From a bacterium (lineage in GTDB: Bacteria; Bacillota; Clostridia; Oscillospirales; Acutalibacteraceae), in the NCBI GenBank assembly GCA_004560045.1, contig SFWF01000025.1, positions 1 through 18,178 on the forward strand: a DNA stretch of 18,178 bases, given 5' to 3'. Below the pieces are notes generated by a model that worked only from the letters and a program-made list of their open reading frames with translations, was not told where the DNA came from and searched no databases. Position numbers and translations under genes: made by a program. Below, one piece after another: positions 1-6,592 of this stretch. Every line of letters starts with the position of its first letter. The stretch's first letter is position 1.

Positions 1-711
1 GAACCATAAATACATTCCGCCGTAAATAATGGGCTGATGTATAAGATAAACGAGCAAGGTATGCCTTCCGACGAAGGAAAGAGCCTTTACGGGGTTGGCT
101 CTGAAAAGCTTGGGCGCGGTACCCTTTTTAAAGGGACGGCCGAGAAAGCTTCTCGCAAGGAATATGAATATCCAGGGGAGAAGCGGATAATAGTCGGCCG
201 AAATGATCCCCGTGTTAAAGCCGATAATACCGAGAAGCAGGTTTAAAATTTCGCTGTTTGTATATATCTCGACCGAAAATACCTGAAAAGAAATTACGAA
301 AAGAACTACCGATACCGCCGCACCTATAAGCATGGGTATCTTTTCAAGGAAACGGCCGATAGCGGCATAGAGGAGCATCGCAACCCCGAAGAAATGAAGA
401 ATACCGAAAATAATAAGCTGATCGGGTATGGCGAAATAGGTCACCGCCGTTACGAGAAGCCCTGCGGCAAGGGTCTTAATACCCCTTTTCGCGTTGCTTC
501 GGGTAAGGGAGCAGAAAATTCCCGAAATAAGAACAAGGCAGACCACGAAGCATATTCTGAAGCTATCCATAACGACCGTCCCGAAAAGCCGGAGGTCGAC
601 TGAGAATATTGCGGTAAGATTATACATTGCGTGATATATTACCACGAGGATTATACAGATTCCCCGAAGCATATCCAAAAGATGATAGCGGTCTTTTCTT
701 CGCGTAGCCAA
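1..711 (-). CDS. Membrane acyltransferase, DUF1624/HGSNAT-like (C-terminus beyond the window)
   Basis: Translating the minus strand from a TTG at 711-709 gives 237 uninterrupted codons running off the left edge, so the C-terminus is missing. The protein is mostly hydrophobic helices. It begins with RRKDRYHLLDMLRG and a helix holding His27 (IYHAMYN), then His106 (ILHFFG), an LPWIFIFLARSFLGRP block (about 178-193) and LSFVGRHTLLVYLIHQP (about 211-227, His225). These are hallmarks of the DUF1624 / heparan-alpha-glucosaminide N-acetyltransferase-like family, multi-pass membrane proteins thought to move acyl groups across the membrane onto sugars or envelope glycans. The start rests on an in-frame TGA nine codons upstream, a TTAGGAG ribosome binding site about 8 nt before the TTG, and a good promoter further up. 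An ATG at 739-737 is out of frame. Family is fairly sure; substrate is unknown. Confidence 0.85.
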   Translation of the reverse strand, partial: MATRRKDRYHLLDMLRGICIILVVIYHAMYNLTAIFSVDLRLFGTVVMDSFRICFVVCLVLISGIFCSLTRSNAKRGIKTLAAGLLVTAVTYFAIPDQLIIFGILHFFGVAMLLYAAIGRFLEKIPMLIGAAVSVVLFVISFQVFSVEIYTNSEILNLLLGIIGFNTGIISADYYPLLPWIFIFLARSFLGRPFKKGTAPKLFRANPVKALSFVGRHTLLVYLIHQPIIYGGMYLWF

Positions 712-737
712 AAATTTCTCTCCTAAAACGTTTTTTC

Positions 738-766
738 ATTATACCCTCCCGAGTCCCTTCAATCAA
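738..766 (-). promoter_or_regulatory. Sigma-A-type promoter for the minus-strand acyltransferase
   Basis: On the minus strand, TTGATT (766-761) is followed by a 17-nt spacer and a perfect TATAAT (743-738). Transcription would start near 731, giving a leader of about 20 nt with the AGGAG site before the TTG start at 711. Confidence 0.75.
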
Positions 767-778
767 GAAAATAATTTG

Positions 779-807
779 TTGAATAATTTTCCGAAATAGT
801 GTATCCT
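779..807 (+). promoter_or_regulatory. Possible promoter for the AGCS symporter
   Basis: TTGAAT (779-784), 17 nt, then TATCCT (802-807). Spacing is ideal but each hexamer matches consensus at only four positions. The site lies just upstream of a gene transcribed away from a divergent neighbour, so some promoter must be near; this is the best-spaced candidate seen. Confidence 0.35.
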
Positions 808-837
808 TATATTAAATGTTATGATTGGAGCGAACAA

Positions 838-2310
838 ATGGGCAATTGGTTTGAACAAATACTATCGGTCTTTGTGGCCATAGGAAAGGATATCGCTGCG
901 GCCTTCGGCGCTTTCGGCGACTTTATAAGCAGTCTTAGCGGCTGGATGTATACCTATCTTCTCGTAATACTTCTCGTTGCGGGCGGCCTTTTCTTCACCG
1001 TCCGTACTAAATTCGTTCAGTTTTCTCTTCTTAAGGAGCAGTTTCGCGCCGTAACCGAAAAGCCGAAGGATAAAAAGAGCGTTTCCTCCTTTCAGGCCCT
1101 TATGGTTTCTACCGCCTCCCGCGTCGGAACGGGAAACATTATCGGCGTTTCTACCGCTATCTGTATGGGCGGCTACGGTGCCGTTTTCTGGATGTGGGTA
1201 ATAGCAATAATCGGCGCCGCCTCGGCCTTTATCGAAAGCACCCTGGCGCAGATATTTAAAAAGCGCGGTCCTCAGGGAAGCTACGGCGGCCCTGCCTATT
1301 ATATTGAGCAGGGACTCGGAAAAAAGGGTCTTGCCCTTCTTTTTTCGGTGCTCCTCATTATAACCTACGGCGTTGGCTTTAATATGCTGGCTTCTTATAA
1401 TCTGCAGTCTACCTTCGAGGGCTACTCCTTCTATAACCCCTCCTATACCCCCTGGATAATCGGACTTATTCTGGCGGTGGTCGTCGGCTTCTGCCTCTTC
1501 GGCGGCGGTAAGCGTATAATCAATATGACCACTCTGCTTGTCCCCGTTATGGGAATAGCCTATATTCTCGTTGCCGTTATAATAGTTATAATGAATATCG
1601 GTATCCTTCCCGATGTTTTCGTAAAGATATTTAAAGACGCCTTCGATTTTCCTGCTATTTTCGGAGGAATTACCGGTTCCTGCCTTATGTACGGAATAAA
1701 ACGCGGCCTCTACAGTAACGAGGCAGGCGTAGGCTCGGCCCCCAACGCTTCGGCCTCCGCCGAGGTAAGTCACCCCGTAAAGCAGGGACTTGTTCAGGTA
1801 CTTTCGGTCTTTATCGATACCATTCTCGTCTGCTCGGCAACCGCCTTTTTGTGCCTTTGCTCGGGCGCTGAGGCTACCCCCGAGGTTTCGGGTGCCCCCT
1901 ACGTTCAGGCCGCTCTTACCAAGAACCTCGGCTCCTTCGGCCCGATATTTATAACCGTAGCGATGGTGCTTTTTGCCTTTACCACCATTATCGGAAACCT
2001 TTTCTACGTCGAGAAAAGCTTCCTCTATATGAATAAAGGCCCTCTCTCAAAAAAGCAGGATATGGCCTATAAGCTCGTGGCCTGCGGGCTTGTGCTTTTA
2101 GGCTCGGGGCTCAGCGCAGGTCTTTTATGGGATATCGCCGACCTTACGATGGGCGCCATGACCATAGTCAACATCCCCGTTATCCTTATTCTCGGAAAAT
2201 ACGCCTACCGAGCCCTCGACGACTATAAGCGTCAGAGAAAAGCGGGCCTCAACCCCGAGTTTAAGTCCGCCTCGGTTGGAATAAAAACCAAAACGGATTA
2301 TTGGAACTAA
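838..2310 (+). CDS. AGCS-family sodium:alanine/glycine (amino-acid) symporter
   Basis: Secondary carrier that imports alanine, glycine or a related small amino acid with Na+ (or H+) across the cytoplasmic membrane. The 490-residue product has about ten hydrophobic segments and clear family signatures: VGTGNI near residues 96-101, GSYGGPAYYIEQGLG near 147-161, and the strongly conserved RGLYSNEAGVGSAPNASA near 289-306. It ends in a short charged cytoplasmic tail. I chose the ATG at 838 because GGAG at 827-830 sits 7 nt before it; the frame is open back to a GTG at 799 that lacks a good ribosome binding site and would precede the family's usual N-terminus. It is followed by a terminator at 2401-2427, so it is a short transcription unit of its own. 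Relatives include B. subtilis AlsT; the exact substrate cannot be read from sequence. Confidence 0.93.
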   Translation: MGNWFEQILSVFVAIGKDIAAAFGAFGDFISSLSGWMYTYLLVILLVAGGLFFTVRTKFVQFSLLKEQFRAVTEKPKDKKSVSSFQALMVSTASRVGTGNIIGVSTAICMGGYGAVFWMWVIAIIGAASAFIESTLAQIFKKRGPQGSYGGPAYYIEQGLGKKGLALLFSVLLIITYGVGFNMLASYNLQSTFEGYSFYNPSYTPWIIGLILAVVVGFCLFGGGKRIINMTTLLVPVMGIAYILVAVIIVIMNIGILPDVFVKIFKDAFDFPAIFGGITGSCLMYGIKRGLYSNEAGVGSAPNASASAEVSHPVKQGLVQVLSVFIDTILVCSATAFLCLCSGAEATPEVSGAPYVQAALTKNLGSFGPIFITVAMVLFAFTTIIGNLFYVEKSFLYMNKGPLSKKQDMAYKLVACGLVLLGSGLSAGLLWDIADLTMGAMTIVNIPVILILGKYAYRALDDYKRQRKAGLNPEFKSASVGIKTKTDYWN

Positions 2311-2332
2311 ACGATCGGTAAAGAGTTTTTAT

Positions 2333-2395
2333 GTGCTGATATTTATTATCATTCTTATTGCCATCCTTTTCTCGAAAAAAAGAAAAAAAGCGTAA
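2333..2395 (+). CDS. Possible 20-residue single-helix membrane peptide
   Basis: From a GTG at 2333 a 20-codon frame encodes a run of about 14 Ile/Leu/Phe/Ala residues (LIFIIILIAILF) followed by SKKRKKA and a TAA. A hydrophobic helix with a basic tail is what a tiny membrane peptide looks like. It lies between the AGCS stop and its terminator, so it would be on the same mRNA. Against it: start codon and ribosome binding site are weak (a poor AAAGAG some 7 nt upstream), and an AT-rich spacer ending in an A-tract gives Ile/Phe/Lys codons by chance. Listed only as a candidate. Confidence 0.2.
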   Translation: MLIFIIILIAILFSKKRKKA

Positions 2396-2400
2396 GCTTT

Positions 2401-2427
2401 AAACAGCCGTGAATTTCACGGCTGTTT
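2401..2427 (+). terminator. Intrinsic terminator after the AGCS symporter
   Basis: A perfect 12-bp stem (AAACAGCCGTGA / TCACGGCTGTTT) with a 3-nt loop is followed by a T-rich stretch (ATTTTC). An A-rich tract precedes it, so it might work in both directions. Confidence 0.88.
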
Positions 2428-2444
2428 ATTTTCAGTTTATAATT

Positions 2445-2459
2445 GTTCACAAGGTGAAC
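2445..2459. promoter_or_regulatory. Perfect palindrome upstream of the oxidoreductase promoter (putative operator)
   Basis: GTTCAC-AAG-GTGAAC is a perfect 6-bp inverted repeat with a 3-nt centre, ending 6 bp before the -35 hexamer at 2466. The place suits an activator or repressor dimer. Arms this short with a 3-nt loop are unlikely to be a terminator, and one already lies just upstream. No regulator gene is present in the window. Confidence 0.5.
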
Positions 2460-2465
2460 TTTTTC

Positions 2466-2494
2466 TTGACTTTAACAGATAAAATATTTATACT
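2466..2494 (+). promoter_or_regulatory. Sigma-A-type promoter for the enoate-reductase-type gene
   Basis: TTGACT (2466-2471), a 17-nt spacer and TATACT (2489-2494), each matching consensus at five of six positions. The start point would be near 2501, with AAGGAG at 2515-2520 leading into the ATG at 2528. Confidence 0.8.
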
Positions 2495-2527
2495 GTTTTT
2501 AGAACTTTTTTATAAAGGAGAAACTCT

Positions 2528-4588
2528 ATGGATAGGAAATACGAAGCCCTGTTTACCCCTTGGAAAATAGGAAACGTCGAGATCAAAAACCGTATCGTTA
2601 TGTGTCCTATGGGCGGAACCTCCCTTTTTGGCTGGTTCGAGCTTGGCGGATGTCATTTCGATAAGGAGGCCGCTAAGCTTTTTATCGAACGTGCAAACAA
2701 TAACGTCGGTCTTATAATCCCCGGAATCGCCCCCCTGCGCGATACCTTCTGGGGAAAATGGCTTTGGCAGAACCCGAAAATGTTCACCGAGCTCAAAGAA
2801 TTTATGGACGAGATACATAAAACGGGAGCCAAGCTTTTTATTCAGCTCACGGCAGGAATGGGCCGTAGCTGGGCCATAACCGAGCAGATTGCCCCTCTTC
2901 ATAAGAATAAGCTCACAAGAGCGCTTATAAAGCCCGTGATCGATACCTCTCACGAGCTTGCCTGCCCGAGTCCTCAGCCCTCTCGCTGGGCTCACGATAT
3001 CGAGTGTCCCGAAATGACCGTAAAGCAGATCCGCGAGATAATCGAGGCCTTCGCCAAGACCGCAAAGCTCTGTAAGGAGGCCGGTGTGGACGGTGTTGAG
3101 GTTCACGCCGTACACGAGGGCTATCTTTTAGATCAGTTTGCGATCGAGTTCTTCAACAAGCGTACCGATGAATGGGGCGGAAGCTTCGAAAATCGCTACC
3201 GCTTTGCCGCCGAGGTCGTAAAGGCTATAAAGGAGTCCTGCGGAAGCGACTTCCCCGTATCTCTCCGCTATTCGGTAGAGTCTAAAATGAAGGGCTTCTG
3301 CGAGGGCGCAATGCCCGGCGAGGACTATACCGAGGTCGGCCGTAATATGGAAGAAAGCGAAAGAGCCGCAAAATATCTTCAGGACGCAGGCTACGATATG
3401 CTTAATGCCGATAACGGCACCTACGACTCCTGGTATTGGGCGCATCCGCCTATGTATATGCCCGAAAACTGTAACCTTGAGGACGTTGCGCATATTAAGA
3501 AATTCGTCGACATCCCCGTGGTTTGTGCAGGCCGAATGAATGCCGAGGCGGGAGCTCAGGCGGTAGCCGAGGGAAGAATAGACGCCGTCGGCGTTGCCCG
3601 TCAGTTTTTGACCGACCCCGAGTGGGTAACCAAGCTTATCGACGACCGACTCGAGGATATCAAGCCCTGCATCTGCTGTCACGCAGGCTGCTTCAATTTC
3701 TCCTCCTCCAAGGGTCACGCAAATACCCAGGATCTGACCGATACAATGGGTCTTGCCCGCTGTGCTTTGAACCCCGAGACCATGCAGTCGAAAAAGTATC
3801 ATTTGGAGCCTGCGAAAAAGGTTAAGAATATCGCCGTTATCGGCGGCGGTATCGGCGGTATGGAGGCGGCGATAGTCTGTGCAAAACGCGGCCATAAGGT
3901 AACCCTTTACGAAAAGAGCGATAAGCTCGGCGGCGTATTTATCGCGGCGGCGGCCCCCTCCTTTAAGGAAAAGGATAAGGCCCTTATCGCCTGGTATATC
4001 CGCGAGGTTGAAAGACTTCCCATAGAGGTCAGAAGAAACACCGAGGTCACCGACCTTAAGGCCCTTTCTGCCGACGAGATCATCGTCGCAACCGGAGCCG
4101 CCCCCAAAAAGCTTCCCGTAAAGGGAGCCGAAAAGGCTATTGAAGCTATCGATTTTCTCCTCGGTAATGCCGAGGTAGGGGAGAACGTAACGGTTATCGG
4201 CGGCGGTCTTACGGGCTGTGAAATAGCATACGAGCTCTACCTTCAGGGCAAAAGACCTACCATCGTCGAAATGCAGGACGACCTTATTACCGCCAAGGGT
4301 GTCTGCCTCGCGAATACAAGCTACCTCCGCGATTTCTTTAAGACCAACAAGGTACCCGTACATCTTGAAACCGCTCTTTGCGAAATAGGCGACGGCTTCG
4401 TCTCCTTAAAGGGCAAGGACGGCGATATCTTCACAAACGCAACCGATTCGGTAATCCTTTCCGTAGGCTACGACCCCGCACCCCTCGCCAAGAAGGGCGG
4501 CAAGGTTCACGTTATCGGCGACGCCGCCAAGGTTGGCAACCTCCGCACCGTTATCTGGGGCGCCTGGGACGTGGCAATGAAACTGTAA
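2528..4588 (+). CDS. NADH:flavin oxidoreductase, 2-enoate reductase / 2,4-dienoyl-CoA reductase type (FMN, [4Fe-4S], FAD)
   Basis: Cytoplasmic flavoenzyme expected to pass electrons from NAD(P)H via FAD and an iron-sulfur cluster to FMN and reduce an activated C=C bond. The 686-residue product has the full family layout: an Old-Yellow-Enzyme TIM barrel (about 5-370) with EVHAVHEGYLLDQF at 191-204 (His193/His196) and WGGSFENRYRF near 216-226; a cysteine cluster C381-x2-C384-x3-C388 plus C412; a GGGIGG dinucleotide fold at 439-444; a second GGGLTG fold at 558-563; and a C-terminal VIGDAA (662-667). The HEGYL motif and domain set resemble clostridial 2-enoate reductases and bile-acid BaiCD/BaiH enzymes; the substrate is not determinable. 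Oddities are a 23-residue gap before the fourth Cys (about 11-12 in FadH) and an extra Cys383. AAGGAG lies 7 nt before the ATG. AcnX genes follow 176 bp downstream. Confidence 0.9.
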   Translation: MDRKYEALFTPWKIGNVEIKNRIVMCPMGGTSLFGWFELGGCHFDKEAAKLFIERANNNVGLIIPGIAPLRDTFWGKWLWQNPKMFTELKEFMDEIHKTGAKLFIQLTAGMGRSWAITEQIAPLHKNKLTRALIKPVIDTSHELACPSPQPSRWAHDIECPEMTVKQIREIIEAFAKTAKLCKEAGVDGVEVHAVHEGYLLDQFAIEFFNKRTDEWGGSFENRYRFAAEVVKAIKESCGSDFPVSLRYSVESKMKGFCEGAMPGEDYTEVGRNMEESERAAKYLQDAGYDMLNADNGTYDSWYWAHPPMYMPENCNLEDVAHIKKFVDIPVVCAGRMNAEAGAQAVAEGRIDAVGVARQFLTDPEWVTKLIDDRLEDIKPCICCHAGCFNFSSSKGHANTQDLTDTMGLARCALNPETMQSKKYHLEPAKKVKNIAVIGGGIGGMEAAIVCAKRGHKVTLYEKSDKLGGVFIAAAAPSFKEKDKALIAWYIREVERLPIEVRRNTEVTDLKALSADEIIVATGAAPKKLPVKGAEKAIEAIDFLLGNAEVGENVTVIGGGLTGCEIAYELYLQGKRPTIVEMQDDLITAKGVCLANTSYLRDFFKTNKVPVHLETALCEIGDGFVSLKGKDGDIFTNATDSVILSVGYDPAPLAKKGGKVHVIGDAAKVGNLRTVIWGAWDVAMKL

Positions 4589-4637
4589 CCAAGCGTTTAT
4601 AAAACGGCTTCCTCGTATATTCCGAAAACCGGTGGAA

Positions 4638-4716
4638 AGGGATAGGGGAAGAGGGGGAAGCTGCTTCTTCTGAGAAATCTTCCTGAAGCTCCCCTCGTCC
4701 CTCTTCCCTTTTCCCT
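4638..4716. repeat. Long imperfect inverted repeat in the 4589-4764 spacer
   Basis: The arms at 4638-4655 (AGGGATAGGGGAAGAGGG) and 4699-4716 (CCCTCTTCCCTTTTCCCT) can pair over 18 positions with one mismatch and one G-U pair, enclosing 43 nt. No T-run follows, so it is not a standard terminator. The GGGAAGAGGG core and, on the minus strand, a GGTTAGGG edge reappear at 17930-17971, which points to a dispersed repeat. Whether it processes, attenuates or stabilises the mRNA between the oxidoreductase and AcnX genes is unknown. No promoter for the AcnX genes is convincing in this spacer. Confidence 0.6.
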
Positions 4717-4764
4717 AACCCACAAAGCTTTAATATATTATCGTAATACTTAAGGAGTGATTTT

Positions 4765-6039
4765 ATGTATCTGACCCCCGAACAGCAGGCTATACTCGAC
4801 GGCTCAAAGGGCGAAACGCTGGCCAAGGTTATGAAGACCATGGTTATGTACGGCGATGCCTTCGAGGCCGAAAAGCTTGTTCCCGTAACCTCAAAATATA
4901 ATCACCTCGTGACCTCCTTCGGTCTCAAGGTTATGTCCCCCGTATACGACCTGATGCAGCAGCTTCTGGACGCAGGCGTTATGAGCGGGCAGAAATTCTC
5001 CGTAGACCCCCGTCCCCTCGACAAAAACGTCCCCGCCTCCTTCCTGCAGAAATTCGTTTTTAACAAATTTATGTACACCAAGCAGGATTTCTACGAGGAT
5101 CAGCTTATAAAGCTCGGTCTTATGGACAAGGATGCCTTTACCTGCGCCTGCTATATGGACGAGGTAGGAAATACCCCCAAAAAGGGCGACGTCCTTTCCT
5201 GGGCCGAGTCCTCTGCCGTCGTTTACGCAAACTCGGTACTGGGCGCCCGCTGTAACCGTAACTCGGGTATTATCGACATTATGGGCTCCATCGTCGGATT
5301 TGTTCCCTATTTCGGACTCCTTACCGATGAGGGCAGAAAGGCTACCTGGGTAGTGAAGATCGAAACCACCAAAAAGCCCGAGGCTCAGCTTTTAGGCTCG
5401 GCCATCGGTATGAGGGTTATGGAGGACGTTCCCTTTATTGTGGGTCTGGACAAGTGGATAGGTGACGAGCTTACCGACGAAGCCTGCACCTATCTTAAGG
5501 ATTTCGGTGCCGCCACCGCCTCCAACGGTGCCGTGGGACTCTATCATATCGAAAACCTGACCCCCGAAGCCAAGGATCAGGGCCGCGACCTTATTGCCGA
5601 GGGCGCAAAGGAATATATAATCGACGACGCCGAGCTGGAGCGTGTATATAAGGAATATCCCGTCATCTGGAAAAAGCCCGATGCTGCCCCCAAGCTCTGC
5701 TTTATGGGCTGTCCCCATATGTCCCTCCAGCAGCTTAAATCCTGGACCGACAAGGTTGAAGCGGGTCTTAAGGAGGCAGGAAACGACAAGGTCGTCATCC
5801 CCACCGTATTTACCGCCGCACCCAAGGTCCTCGCAGAGTTTAACAAGACCGAATATGCAAAAAGACTTAAGGCAACGGGAGTTATAACCTCCTACATCTG
5901 CCCTCTTATGTATATGAATAATCCTCTTTGTAAAACTGTGCCGGTCATAACCTCCTCAAACAAGCTTCGTACCTATACCTCGGCCAGATACTACACCGAC
6001 GACGAGATCCTCGTCGCAATAACCAAGGGAGGTAAATAA
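4765..6039 (+). CDS. Aconitase X large (catalytic) subunit, DUF521
   Basis: Iron-sulfur hydro-lyase subunit of the aconitase superfamily. Characterised AcnX enzymes dehydrate cis-3-hydroxy-L-proline (bacteria) or mevalonate 5-phosphate (archaea). The 424-residue product shows the family blocks: ESSAVVYANSVLGARCNRNSG near 148-168 (Cys163), SNGAVGLYHIENLTPEA near 253-269, and MGCPHMSLQQL near 314-324 (Cys316). Cys379 and Cys389 sit in the C-terminal part before VITSSNKLRTY (394-404); two of these cysteines plus Cys163 or Cys316 are candidate cluster ligands. The C-terminus ends at EILVAITKGGK and lacks the Cys seen there in some relatives I recall. AGGAG lies 7 nt before the ATG. The small subunit starts 2 bp after its stop, so this is the split two-gene form. 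Substrate is uncertain. Confidence 0.88.
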   Translation: MYLTPEQQAILDGSKGETLAKVMKTMVMYGDAFEAEKLVPVTSKYNHLVTSFGLKVMSPVYDLMQQLLDAGVMSGQKFSVDPRPLDKNVPASFLQKFVFNKFMYTKQDFYEDQLIKLGLMDKDAFTCACYMDEVGNTPKKGDVLSWAESSAVVYANSVLGARCNRNSGIIDIMGSIVGFVPYFGLLTDEGRKATWVVKIETTKKPEAQLLGSAIGMRVMEDVPFIVGLDKWIGDELTDEACTYLKDFGAATASNGAVGLYHIENLTPEAKDQGRDLIAEGAKEYIIDDAELERVYKEYPVIWKKPDAAPKLCFMGCPHMSLQQLKSWTDKVEAGLKEAGNDKVVIPTVFTAAPKVLAEFNKTEYAKRLKATGVITSYICPLMYMNNPLCKTVPVITSSNKLRTYTSARYYTDDEILVAITKGGK

Positions 6040-6041
6040 GG

Positions 6042-6485
6042 ATGAAAGAATTTAAAGGAAGGGTAGTAACCCCCGGAACCTGCACCGCCGAAGCGGTCGT
6101 AACCAAGCAGGGCTTCAACACTCTGGCCTCTATGCAGACGGCCCTTCAGTTCGGTGATAAGAAGACCAAATGCGGCGATCAGAACAACCCCGATATTAAC
6201 GGTCTGCCCCTCTGCGGCAAGGCTCTCTGCCTGCCTCAGACCATCGGCTCCACCACCGGCGGCCTCGTCCTCTACTGCGCAAATGCAATGGGACGTCAGC
6301 CTGCCTGTATGCTTTTCGCAAACCATATCGACTCGTTAGCCGCCGCAGGCGCCGTCCTTGCCGACGTTTGGGTCGAGGGCTCAACGATGCCGGTTGTCGA
6401 CTGCCTCGGAGATGAATTTCTCGACTACGTCAAAACCGGAATGACCGTAACCGTAAAGGAAGGCGGCATAGTAACCGTCGAATAA
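6042..6485 (+). CDS. Aconitase X small (swivel-domain) subunit, DUF126
   Basis: Partner of the upstream large subunit. It supplies the swivelling domain that closes over the active site in aconitase-family enzymes. The 147-residue product opens with FKGRVVTPGTCTAEAVV and has the LCGKALCLPQTIGSTTGG segment near 57-74, whose GSTTG loop carries the serine expected to contact substrate. MLFANHIDSLAAAGAVLAD follows in the second half; length and order fit DUF126. The ribosome binding site GGGAGG (6027-6032) lies inside the large-subunit gene and the gap is only 2 bp, so translation is probably coupled to give 1:1 subunits. The central segment from about 24 to 50 is Cys/Lys/Asp-rich and departs from the SFWGGVDP-like block I recall in relatives, so the substrate may differ from the characterised ones. 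Confidence 0.87.
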   Translation: MKEFKGRVVTPGTCTAEAVVTKQGFNTLASMQTALQFGDKKTKCGDQNNPDINGLPLCGKALCLPQTIGSTTGGLVLYCANAMGRQPACMLFANHIDSLAAAGAVLADVWVEGSTMPVVDCLGDEFLDYVKTGMTVTVKEGGIVTVE

Positions 6486-6490
6486 ACAAA

Positions 6491-6522
6491 TAACAGATTG
6501 ACAAAATATTGACAATCTGTTA
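6491..6522. promoter_or_regulatory. 10-bp inverted repeat overlapping brnQ promoter P1 (putative operator)
   Basis: TAACAGATTG (6491-6500) and CAATCTGTTA (6513-6522) are perfect inverted arms 12 nt apart, about two helical turns centre to centre. They cover the -35 hexamer and the first bases of the -10 of P1, where a dimeric repressor would block RNA polymerase. A weak AT-rich hairpin terminating the AcnX genes is the alternative, because TATACTTTTTAC follows. Confidence 0.6.
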
Positions 6523-6526
6523 TACT
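6498..6526 (+). promoter_or_regulatory. Promoter P1 of the brnQ-ntp-argH operon
   Basis: A perfect TTGACA (6498-6503), a 17-nt spacer and TATACT (6521-6526): the closest match to the sigma-A consensus in the window. The start point would be near 6533, leaving a leader of about 100 nt before brnQ. Confidence 0.8.
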
Positions 6527-6563
6527 TTTTACAAACAAATTATTTGCCGAACGAATATTATTC

Positions 6564-6592
6564 TTGATATAAGATGAAAAAATTGGTATAAT
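6564..6592 (+). promoter_or_regulatory. Promoter P2 of the brnQ-ntp-argH operon
   Basis: TTGATA (6564-6569), a 17-nt spacer and a perfect TATAAT (6587-6592), 66 bp downstream of P1 in the same orientation. The start point near 6599 leaves a leader of about 36 nt. The leader holds a short inverted pair TTAGT (6601-6605) / ACTAA (6618-6622) just before the GGAGG of brnQ. Confidence 0.75.

Noticed and set aside
37..603. Two plus-strand frames of 69 codons (37-246 and 394-603)
   Set aside because: Both are shadows of the minus-strand acyltransferase, which has conserved membrane motifs and a promoter.
799..837. GTG at 799 as start of the AGCS symporter
   Set aside because: It lacks a good ribosome binding site and adds 13 unusual residues, while the ATG at 838 has GGAG 7 nt upstream.
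862..1773. Minus-strand open frame of 303 codons opposite the AGCS symporter
   Set aside because: It is antisense to a clear conserved gene, its product has no recognisable family features, and long antisense frames arise from this genome's codon bias.
3128..4363. Minus-strand open frame of 411 codons opposite the ene-reductase
   Set aside because: The plus-strand protein has all domains and motifs in one frame; the antisense product is low-complexity and lacks a plausible ribosome binding site.
4638..4716. Inverted repeat as an intrinsic terminator of the ene-reductase gene
   Set aside because: The loop is 43 nt and no T-run follows either arm, so it does not have terminator layout.
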